Positions 1 to 5,909 of a stretch of DNA of 7,552 bases are shown piece by piece; the stretch's first letter is position 1; each line of letters opens with the position of its first letter. A program made the translations under genes and the position numbers. The DNA lies in the NCBI GenBank assembly GCA_026387805.1, contig JAPLKY010000169.1, positions 1 to 7,552 of the forward strand. Direction: 5' to 3'. The notes beneath the pieces were generated by a model. It was not told where the DNA came from. It did not search any database and saw only the letters and a program-made list of their open reading frames with translations. This stretch comes from Candidatus Krumholzibacteriia bacterium. Lineage in GTDB: Bacteria; Krumholzibacteriota; Krumholzibacteriia; Krumholzibacteriales; Krumholzibacteriaceae.

Positions 1-523
1 AGACAAAGACTCCGGCCGGCACGGCGATTTTTTCCGCTGCAAGGGGCGTCCGCAGCAACCCGTCGTCCGGGCGGAGAAATATCGATTCGATGTCCATATC
101 GTCGAGCTCGCGCGCGGTCGGCTCGCGAAACGCCCCGGTTCCCTCCTTGATGACGATCTCCAGCAGGCAGGACCTGAACGATTCCGGAGACGCGGCGGAG
201 ATCACGCGCTCGGCGAGGCGAAGCCGGACGGTGACGCTCTCCTTCTTCGACCGCGGATACGGGGAAGACACGATCTCGAGGCGAAACGCCCCTCCCTTGT
301 GCTCGAGAACGCGGAGCTCGATGAACGAGGAATCGGCCGCGCCGAAGGATTTCGAGACGACCAGATAGGAGACACGCGCTCCCGGGACGAGCGAGACGGA
401 TTCGAGGGACATTCCCGGAACCAGGAAATCGACCCCGCCCGCGCCCGCCGGCGCGACCGCAGCGGCGAGCGCGAAGGCGCATGCAAAGACGATCGCCCGG
501 AAATTTCTCGACTCTGCGTTCAT
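1..523 (-). CDS. Exported protein of unknown function, N-terminal part (3' end outside window)
   Basis: I do not recognise this family. The visible 174 residues open with a clear Sec signal peptide: a basic n-region (ESRNFR), the hydrophobic run AIVFACAFALAAAVAPAGA, and an A-G-A cleavage site near residue 28. The mature part alternates short hydrophobic and polar stretches (DFLVPGMSLESVSLVPG, RVSYLVVSKSF, SFIELRVLE, FRLEIVSS, ESVTVRLRL, CLLEIVIKEGTGAF), suggesting a beta-rich periplasmic or surface protein. One Cys (119) lies in the mature part and there is no haem motif. The frame is open to the window edge. Its ATG at 523 overlaps the TGA of the phosphatase-cytochrome gene as ATGA and its own Shine-Dalgarno is weak, so it is probably translated by coupling and acts with that protein. 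Signal peptide, overlap and an unbroken frame make it a real gene. Confidence 0.72.
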   Translation of the reverse strand, partial: MNAESRNFRAIVFACAFALAAAVAPAGAGGVDFLVPGMSLESVSLVPGARVSYLVVSKSFGAADSSFIELRVLEHKGGAFRLEIVSSPYPRSKKESVTVRLRLAERVISAASPESFRSCLLEIVIKEGTGAFREPTARELDDMDIESIFLRPDDGLLRTPLAAEKIAVPAGVFV

Positions 524-1742
524 AGGCTGTCCGCGCGTTCGCCGTGGCCGGCTCGGCTCCAGTAGGTCTGAAAATCGAAATCGGGACTCCACTTCGACGT
601 ATGGCACGCCCTGCACGATTCGCGCGCCGCCTTCGCGTACGAGCCGTCACGGCGATGCGCCGTTCCCGGACCGTGGCACGCCTCGCACTGGACGCCGAGC
701 ATATAGGGAGCGCCTTCCTTCTCATGAGCTCCCCATGGCATCTCCGGCACATGTCGATCCCGAGATACCGGTCGAGGATCCTGCCCGTCGCGGCATCCCT
801 TGTAAGCAATCGGCTGAGCTGAAGCTCCCTCTGCTTCACCCGCTCATCCGATTGATACGCGGCGAGCTCCCTCGACGTCGCGGAATCGTCGGCGACGCTC
901 TTGTCGAGATTGATGAACGCGCTTTCGACGACGGCCGGTCTCTTTCCCCGAATGCCGGCGAGAGCGACGAAACCCAGATTCTTCCCGTACTTTCCCGAAA
1001 AGAACACGGGCACCTCGGCGAGCTTCGACGACGACGCGAGCGTATCGACGCAGCTCTCGTGCTCTTGTTCCTCATCGAGGCCGTGACCGCGTATGACGAT
1101 ATCGACTCCCTCGAGCGATGGGAGAATCTCGATGAGCCTCTCCCGCCCCATATGGGCGAGCAGTATGACGCAGTCGCATTCCCCTCGCATTCTTTCGAGA
1201 GCCTCGCGTCCCTCGAGTGCCGGATCGCGAACCTCGACGCCATCGATCTCGCGGGGCTTCTCGCCGAGGAGCGCGATGACGCCCACCTTCGCGCCGCGGA
1301 TCCGTTTGATCACGAAAGGAGGAAACATGCGCGCTCCATCCTGATAGAGGTTCGCGCAGATGATCGGGAGTCCCGCTTCCGCGTGCGATCTGAGCGTGCG
1401 GATGCCGTAGTTCAGCTCTCTCTCGCCGACCGCGACCGCGTCGAAGCCCGACTCGATCATCGTCCCGACGAGAAACCGGCTCCGGTACATTTCGACGATA
1501 CCCGGTCCCCCGGAAAAATCCCCCGCCGAAAGGAGAAGGAGCCGGGGATCGAGCGCTCGCCGCTCCCTGATCGCGGTGGCCCGCCGGGCCACGCCGCCCG
1601 AGGCGCTCTCCCCTCAGCCGGCGGGAACGATAAAGCCCCGCTCGTCCCCCGTGAAGAGGATCGTCAGGCGCGCATCCTCGCGGCATCCTGCCGCCGCGAG
1701 CGCGATGAGCCCCGCTACCATGAAACACGAGACGTTCTTCAT
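520..1742 (-). CDS. Lipoprotein metallophosphatase (5'-nucleotidase-like) fused to a c554-like multihaem domain; in-frame TGA and a frame change
   Basis: Read through codon 43, the first 338 or so residues are in one frame. MKNVSCFMVAGLIALAAAGC is a lipoprotein signal with lipobox Cys20. A metallophosphatase-like domain follows: TGDERG (31-36), LLLLSAGDFSGG (68-79), VGERELNYG (105-113), ICAN (128-131), ILLAHMG (193-199) and RGHG (218-221). Several metal ligands of the family look replaced (GNHE reads GERE, GHxH reads GHGL). A first CRRCH haem motif lies at 749-735. Then the frame moves by one base, and KEGAPYMLGVQCEACHGPG and CRACHTSKWSPDFDFQTYW continue with haem motifs at 687-673 and 615-601. 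The c554-like family usually has a further CxxCH between the first two; that piece is missing. Codon 43 is TGA where I recall a Cys in relatives. It ends in TGA overlapping the next start. It could be a selenoprotein with an assembly error at the 3' end, or a decaying pseudogene. The product would be exported and membrane-anchored; its substrate is unknown. Confidence 0.68.
712..737 (-). other. Reading-frame change within the haem domain (deletion or frameshift)
   Basis: Up to the CRRCH motif ending at 735 the protein is in the frame of the 1742 start. From KEGAPYMLGVQCEACHGPG onward it is in the frame that ends at 520. The change equals loss of one base modulo three. About 14 residues separate the two haem motifs where the family would have roughly 50 including another CxxCH, so a deletion of 3n+1 bases explains it better than a single-base error. 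No convincing X-XXY-YYZ slippery heptamer is present. Confidence 0.65.
1576..1603 (-). promoter_or_regulatory. Possible bacterial SECIS hairpin downstream of the TGA
   Basis: Two mutually exclusive stems are possible. Stem A begins 10 bases after TGA: CCTCGGGC (1603-1596) pairs with 1589-1581 with one bulged C and one G-T pair, and its loop GGCGTG starts at the 19th base. Stem B is a perfect 7-bp stem (1592-1586 with 1582-1576) with loop GGC starting at the 29th base. Bacterial SECIS elements have a loop roughly 16-37 bases after UGA with a G among its first two bases; both fit. GC-rich DNA forms such stems easily by chance. Confidence 0.35.
1614..1616 (-). other. In-frame TGA, candidate selenocysteine codon 43
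   Basis: The TGA interrupts FIVPAG-(TGA)-GESASGGVARRAT. The lipoprotein signal and TGDERG lie upstream, and the rest of the phosphatase domain lies downstream in exactly the same frame with no further stop for nearly 300 codons. From memory, relatives read P-C-G-C a few residues before GG-x-ARRAT, which puts the TGA on the second Cys. A one-base change from TGC or TGT to TGA would look the same. Confidence 0.45.
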
Positions 1743-1748
1743 GACGGC

Positions 1749-1777
1749 ACTATAGCATGAACGGGTCGCGAGGGAAA
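1749..1777 (-). promoter_or_regulatory. Extended -10 promoter, likely leaderless start
   Basis: On the minus strand TGC-TATAGT (1757-1749) is a good extended -10 element. A weak TTTCCC at 1777-1772 sits 17 bases upstream in the -35 position. Only six bases separate the -10 from the ATG at 1742, so transcription would begin at or next to the A of the start codon. No Shine-Dalgarno is present, which fits a leaderless mRNA. Confidence 0.6.
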
Positions 1778-1785
1778 CGGGAATA

Positions 1786-1801
1786 CCGCGCGGACGCGCG
1801 G
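1786..1801. repeat. GC-rich dyad upstream of the phosphatase-cytochrome promoter
   Basis: CCGCGCG and CGCGCGG flank two bases, giving a 16-bp near-palindrome. Its centre is about 51 bases upstream of the likely transcription start at 1742, a position where activators often bind. It could be an operator or simply GC-rich chance. Confidence 0.3.
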
Positions 1802-1829
1802 CGGGCGGGTTCGTTCGGGAGAAATAGAA

Positions 1830-1859
1830 TGGGCAAAGAAAGCGAGCTTTCTTTGCCCA
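1830..1859 (-). terminator. Intrinsic terminator after HU
   Basis: A perfect 13-bp stem (TGGGCAAAGAAAG paired with its complement) closes on a four-base loop, starting 15 bases after the HU stop. On the minus strand it is followed by TTCTATTTCTCC, a broken but T-rich tail. On the plus strand AAAATC follows, so it works only for minus-strand transcription. It separates HU from the phosphatase-cytochrome gene. Confidence 0.82.
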
Positions 1860-1874
1860 AAATCAAAACCCATC

Positions 1875-2168
1875 CTACTTCGCGATACGGGTCTTGAGCG
1901 CCTTGCCTGCTGAGAACGCCGGGAACTTCGTCGCCGGAATCGAAATCGCTTCGCCGGTCTGGGGATTGCGTCCCATGCGTTTCTTTCTCTTGCGCGTCAT
2001 GAAGGTGCCGAAGCCGGTGATCTGGATCTTTCTTCCGGCCGCGAGCTCTCCAGCGAGGATACCGTCCTTGAGAGATGTGCTGAATATCGCTTCGACGACG
2101 CCCCGGGAATCCTTCAGGGTAAGGCCGGTCTTCTTCGCTACCTTATCGATCAATTCGGTTTTGTTCAT
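1875..2168 (-). CDS. hup: HU-family DNA-binding protein
   Basis: A 97-residue histone-like protein that binds and bends DNA as a dimer in the nucleoid. The N-terminal helices (MNKTELIDKVAKKTGLTLKD) are standard. GFGTF at 52-56 leads into the basic arm RKRKKRMGRNPQTGEAI (59-75) with the DNA-intercalating Pro69. The C-terminal FPAFSAGKALK at 82-92 is also typical. The length is slightly above the usual 90. The start is fixed by an ideal Shine-Dalgarno, and the stop is TAG. It has its own promoter and its own hairpin terminator, so it is most likely expressed alone. It could be called HU or a close HU/IHF relative; the sequence favours HU. Confidence 0.96.
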   Translation of the reverse strand: MNKTELIDKVAKKTGLTLKDSRGVVEAIFSTSLKDGILAGELAAGRKIQITGFGTFMTRKRKKRMGRNPQTGEAISIPATKFPAFSAGKALKTRIAK

Positions 2169-2173
2169 GTTTC

Positions 2174-2182
2174 ACCTCCTTT
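2174..2182 (-). promoter_or_regulatory. Full-consensus Shine-Dalgarno of HU
   Basis: AAAGGAGGT lies six bases before the HU ATG and matches nearly the whole anti-Shine-Dalgarno of 16S rRNA. It is by far the strongest ribosome-binding site in the window, as expected for an abundant nucleoid protein. Confidence 0.9.
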
Positions 2183-2204
2183 GCATGACAGTGAGTTTAG
2201 CGCC

Positions 2205-2233
2205 ACGTTACCGCCCGTTTCGAATTCTGTCAA
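2205..2233 (-). promoter_or_regulatory. Sigma70-type promoter of the HU gene
   Basis: On the minus strand a perfect -35 box TTGACA (2233-2228) is followed after exactly 17 bases by TAACGT (2210-2205), a weak -10 box with T, A and final T matching. A start about 7 bases later would give a leader of roughly 30 bases with the Shine-Dalgarno well placed. The -35 and spacing are convincing and the -10 is not. Confidence 0.6.
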
Positions 2234-2291
2234 TACTTTTGTAGCGATTTTACGGCGCGGATACAATATTTTTCGGGGTTTCGTCGAAGAC

Positions 2292-2317
2292 GCGGATCGG
2301 CGAATTCCGCAATCCGC
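2292..2317 (-). repeat. Inverted repeat just after the lptD stop
   Basis: GCGGAT and ATCCGC form a 6-bp stem, with a weaker inner GC stem around GAATT, beginning 14 bases after the lptD TAG. No T-tract follows on the minus strand. It might protect the 3' end or act as a weak or factor-dependent terminator before the HU promoter. Chance is possible. Confidence 0.3.
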
Positions 2318-2330
2318 CTCGCCGGGAATC

Positions 2331-5300
2331 CTAGTAACCGGAGAAGGCCTGGACCGCTCGCGTCCCGCGTTCGTACTTGATCTCGGGGTGCGCCTTGATG
2401 GCGATCTCGAAGTAGTATCTCCAGTCGCTCCCGGTCCGCTCGTGGACGAAGCTTGCCTGCCAGCAGTGGAGATCGCGCTCGAGCCGGTAGGTTTGCTGCG
2501 TGAAGTCGCGCGCCTCGATATTGTAATATCCGTTGAAGGCGAGACGCCATCCGCGCGAGAGCTGCGCGCTGCCGTTGTATCTGAGGTTGCTCTGCATCGT
2601 GCGCGACGAACGTTCGCTCCATGCCTCGCTGAGATTGTAGCTGATCGCGAGCGACCAACCCGCCGTGCCGCCCGCGCTCGCCGGCTCGAGCCCTTCGGAC
2701 GGCGGCGGCGCCGGCCGGTTCTTCTCCCCGTCGAGGGCGGCCGCGACTCGCTCCCGCTCCGGCGCGGCCCACACGGCCGGATAGTTCATGGGGCCTTTCA
2801 GGGTGAGATTGAAGCTCATGCCGAAATAGTTCGATAGAATCTTTCCCCGGAACGGCGAGTATCGGTTGTTGAGATTGAATGTCAAATAGTTCCCGATGCG
2901 GAGCTGTGACCTGCTCGAAATATCCGAGAACGCCGCGCGCGCGGGAAGCTCGGGGTTATAGCTCCCGGCGACGTACCACGCGAGTACGTCGCTCGACTTG
3001 ATCTCTTGCGCCCCCTTCTTGAGCTTGAGATCGATCGAGTTGTCGAGCCCCCATGAGAACGACTGGGACTCGCGCTGCCGCGGGTTCAGCTTCGGCGTGA
3101 AGCCGTACCGGACGCTCGGCGTCACGGTGTGGCGGATGCCGATGAGGGGGCCGATGCGGGGATAGAAGGTCCCGAACGCTCTCGCGCTCAGATCCGATCC
3201 GAGGCTCATCGAGAATTCGTTCACGTCCCGTTGACGATCGCTCGCGGTGTAGAGGTTCTCGTAACCCTCTCGTATCTTGTACGTGAGCATCTTGGCGTAG
3301 GACCAGCCCATGTTGACGCTCGGATTGAGTCCGAAGAAACCGAGACGAACCTGCCGGTTGAATCCCATGCTGTACCCGGTGGAGACCCTCGAGTAGCTGC
3401 GGGCGATGCTCTGCTCGCTCGTTCGCGTCGCCGAGATCTTCGGCGTGAAGAGAACGCTCCCGAGCCCGCGCTCCCAGACGCTCTGCTCTCCTTGCGGATT
3501 CCTGGAGCCGAACCAGAGGGATCGTTGGGGGAAATTGAGCGAGAACGACGGCAGCGTCGACGAGACGCGGGCCTCCGTCGGCAGGCTCACGCTGAGCTTC
3601 TGGTCACGGGCCGCCGAGAGACTGAGATTCGTCCCGCCCCAGGTCTTCCTGAAGCTGCCGCTCGAGTACACGCGCCGGTCGACGAACCGCGTGACGTCCT
3701 CCGACCGGTCGATCGCCGTCTGGGCCTCGTCGCTGCTCACGAACTTGAGACTGCCATTGAAGCTCGCCGACGGCGAGAACGTCTGCGTGTGCTGCGACTC
3801 GATCATCCATTCGTTCGTCGGGCGAAAACCGTTCTGTTTGGTTGCGAAATCCTGCACGTAGTTGAATCGCGCGCTTCCGTTCATGACGTATCGAACCGCG
3901 TAATTGTTGACGAGCTGGAGCCGGACGTTCCGACGCTCGTTGAAGTCGGCCGTGAGGAGAAAGTCGGTATAGTCGTTCGTCGCCCAGTAGTATCCGAGGC
4001 CCTGGATGAAGCGCCCCTCGCGGCTGCCGATCCCGATATCGAAGTTCGGCTTGAGGAACCCCGAGCTGCGCGTGCGACGGAGCGAGTTGACCATGTAGGG
4101 AAGGTAGAACACCGGCATCTTCCCGATGTAAAGAAAGATCGGGCCGGTAACGATCTTGTCGTTGATGTAAACCTTCATCTTGTCCGCGTGAAACGAGTAA
4201 TGCGGGCGCGCATATTCGCACGTCGTGTAGGTCGAGTTGTAGACCTTGAGGACGTCCTCGCCGACCTTGAAGATGTTCTCTCCCTGATAGTACCCCTCGC
4301 CGTACTTCGTCGAGCCGTCGACGATCACCCCCCCCTCGGAATCGAGATCGTATCCCATGTCGTCGCCGAACATCCGCTGCTCCTTCTCCTCGAGAACGGG
4401 AGCGCCCGTCGCCTCGAGCAGATTGAGGCGCGAGTTGAAATCGATCCGTTTGGCCGTCAGGCTCGAGTTCTGGTACTTGAGAAAAGAGCGGCCGTTGAGG
4501 AGGACGTTCTCGGTCGGCGCGAAGTACTCGATCCGGTCGGCGTTGTACTGGACGCGTTCGTTCGATTTCTGGAAGCTCTTGAACTTCAGCGTGCTGTCGA
4601 CCGACGCGGCCAGGCTATCGATCGTCTCCCGGGGGGCGAGGTTCACATACTTGTAGAGCCCGGTGGAAGCCCCGGAGATCCTGATATAGTCCAGGCCTCC
4701 GTCCTTGAAGACGAAGAACATCCGGTCGCCGGTCGAATAGTTGTTCGAGACCTTGTTCGAATCGCCTTCGACCGGGTAGTACATCGCCCGCGCGTTCTTC
4801 AGGATCGTGGCGGAATCGACCTTCTCGTCCGAGAGATAGACGGCGACGGAATCGCCCTCGATCCACGAGTCCTCCTTCCAGGGGGATCCGGGCTTCGGCG
4901 ACTCGGCGAGGCGTCCCGTCTCGGGGAGCACGACCCGCTCGACCTCGTCCTTGTTGTACCAGAGAAGCATCCGTTTCCCGCTCATGGAGGAGCGGCCGTT
5001 CGTCGCGCGCGGGCTGCCGGAGAGCTCCGCCCGTCCCTCCTCGTCGTAGATCGCCGCCGAATCGCAGCTCGCCCGCGTCTCCCCCTTTGCCATCTGCACG
5101 TTCCCCTCGGCGATGCCGATCTTGCGGTCGACGTCGAAGCGCATGATGCGGCTCATGACCGTTCCCCGTTCCGCCGACTTGAGATCGAAGGTGAGGACGG
5201 GGCGCACGTCCACGAGCGCCTCCTTTTTGACCCTGTTGAAGCGGGCATGCCTGCCCTCGAGGGAGTAATCCTCGACGTCGTCGATGATGACGACCTTGCC

Positions 5301-5849
5301 CGTCGCGTCCGCGATCTCCCGGTTGCGGTCGTAGACGATCGTGTCGGCGTACATGGTTCGCGTGCTGTCCTCAGCGCTCACGTTGCCCGTCAGAACGGCG
5401 ACCCGGTTGTCCCGGTTGTATTTCGCGCGGTCGCAGCGGGCCTTCCATCCGCGATCGGAGAATCGCACGCGCCCGGTGAGCATGAGCGTATTGGTCAAAC
5501 CGTAATACTCTCCCACGTCGCTCAGCATCACCGCCGTCCCGTCGACGACGCGTACGCTGTCGTAGAGGACGATGTAGCGCCGCACGATATAGTGTTTGCC
5601 GCGGAGACTCGTTATCGTCGTGGTCGCATGATCGATCCGCACTCCTCCATCGAGGTAGTTGACGCGCTCCCCCCCTTCGAAGCTCGATCTGAGGCCCCCC
5701 AAGGACGTCACGGTATAGACCGACGAGTCGGACGCCGCCGAATCCTCCTGCGCTCCGGCCGTCGACGGATCCTGGGGCCCGGCGTGCGGCCGTCCGGCGG
5801 CGGCCAGAAGGCCGATCGCTGCGAGAAACACCAATGCGAATTGCTTCAT
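2331..5849 (-). CDS. lptD: LPS-assembly outer-membrane protein LptD with long OstA-like N-terminal region
   Basis: LptD inserts lipopolysaccharide into the outer leaflet of the outer membrane. The 1172-residue product starts with a signal peptide (MKQFALVFLAAIGLLAAAG, cleavage near residues 23-24). Residues about 45-540 form many short beta-rungs of OstA/LptA type, recurring every 25-35 residues with patterns such as A-x-x-Y-x-x-x-x-x-x-A-x-x-x-G-x-V. The barrel follows, opened by the family hallmark PVFYLPYMVNSLRRTRSSGFL at about 579-599 and then YYWATNDYTDFLL. Cys544 (TTCEYA) and Cys1129 (LHCW) fall where E. coli LptD has Cys173 and Cys725, so one of the two known disulfides may be kept. 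I chose the ATG at 5849 because it begins the signal peptide and has GGGA five bases upstream; the GTG at 5885 would add 12 residues ahead of it. The gene ends with TAG. The rung region is much longer than in E. coli LptD. Confidence 0.93.
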   Translation of the reverse strand: MKQFALVFLAAIGLLAAAGRPHAGPQDPSTAGAQEDSAASDSSVYTVTSLGGLRSSFEGGERVNYLDGGVRIDHATTTITSLRGKHYIVRRYIVLYDSVRVVDGTAVMLSDVGEYYGLTNTLMLTGRVRFSDRGWKARCDRAKYNRDNRVAVLTGNVSAEDSTRTMYADTIVYDRNREIADATGKVVIIDDVEDYSLEGRHARFNRVKKEALVDVRPVLTFDLKSAERGTVMSRIMRFDVDRKIGIAEGNVQMAKGETRASCDSAAIYDEEGRAELSGSPRATNGRSSMSGKRMLLWYNKDEVERVVLPETGRLAESPKPGSPWKEDSWIEGDSVAVYLSDEKVDSATILKNARAMYYPVEGDSNKVSNNYSTGDRMFFVFKDGGLDYIRISGASTGLYKYVNLAPRETIDSLAASVDSTLKFKSFQKSNERVQYNADRIEYFAPTENVLLNGRSFLKYQNSSLTAKRIDFNSRLNLLEATGAPVLEEKEQRMFGDDMGYDLDSEGGVIVDGSTKYGEGYYQGENIFKVGEDVLKVYNSTYTTCEYARPHYSFHADKMKVYINDKIVTGPIFLYIGKMPVFYLPYMVNSLRRTRSSGFLKPNFDIGIGSREGRFIQGLGYYWATNDYTDFLLTADFNERRNVRLQLVNNYAVRYVMNGSARFNYVQDFATKQNGFRPTNEWMIESQHTQTFSPSASFNGSLKFVSSDEAQTAIDRSEDVTRFVDRRVYSSGSFRKTWGGTNLSLSAARDQKLSVSLPTEARVSSTLPSFSLNFPQRSLWFGSRNPQGEQSVWERGLGSVLFTPKISATRTSEQSIARSYSRVSTGYSMGFNRQVRLGFFGLNPSVNMGWSYAKMLTYKIREGYENLYTASDRQRDVNEFSMSLGSDLSARAFGTFYPRIGPLIGIRHTVTPSVRYGFTPKLNPRQRESQSFSWGLDNSIDLKLKKGAQEIKSSDVLAWYVAGSYNPELPARAAFSDISSRSQLRIGNYLTFNLNNRYSPFRGKILSNYFGMSFNLTLKGPMNYPAVWAAPERERVAAALDGEKNRPAPPPSEGLEPASAGGTAGWSLAISYNLSEAWSERSSRTMQSNLRYNGSAQLSRGWRLAFNGYYNIEARDFTQQTYRLERDLHCWQASFVHERTGSDWRYYFEIAIKAHPEIKYERGTRAVQAFSGY

Positions 5850-5865
5850 TGCGATCCCGTCAGCC

Positions 5866-5883
5866 GCGGGCGCTCGGGCCCGC
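5866..5883 (-). repeat. GC hairpin between ROK kinase and lptD
   Basis: A perfect 6-bp inverted repeat (GCGGGC/GCCCGC) with a six-base loop lies in the 60-base gap, 16 bases before the lptD start. There is no following T-tract, so it is not an intrinsic terminator. It could hinder ribosome loading at lptD or be chance in GC-rich DNA. Confidence 0.35.
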
Positions 5884-5909
5884 ACGATCCGATCGAGGCT
5901 CCCCTTCGC

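Noticed and set aside
712..737. Programmed -1 ribosomal frameshifting
   Set aside because: No slippery heptamer in the correct phase was found, and the shortened spacing between haem motifs is better explained by a deletion.
1614..1616. Reassignment of TGA to Trp or Gly in this organism
   Set aside because: TGA ends folC, the ROK kinase and the phosphatase-cytochrome gene at sensible places, and the 1172-codon lptD contains no internal TGA.
1072..1728. A 218-codon minus-strand frame inside the phosphatase gene
   Set aside because: Its Arg/Gly-rich product has no family resemblance, while the frame starting at 1742 gives a lipoprotein signal and metallophosphatase motifs over the same bases.
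735..1760. A 341-codon plus-strand open frame opposite the phosphatase-cytochrome gene
   Set aside because: The opposite strand encodes the metallophosphatase motifs and a haem motif; the plus-strand product is low-complexity charged sequence with no family signal.
5866..5883. Terminator between the ROK kinase and lptD
   Set aside because: The stem is GC-rich but no run of T follows on the minus strand.
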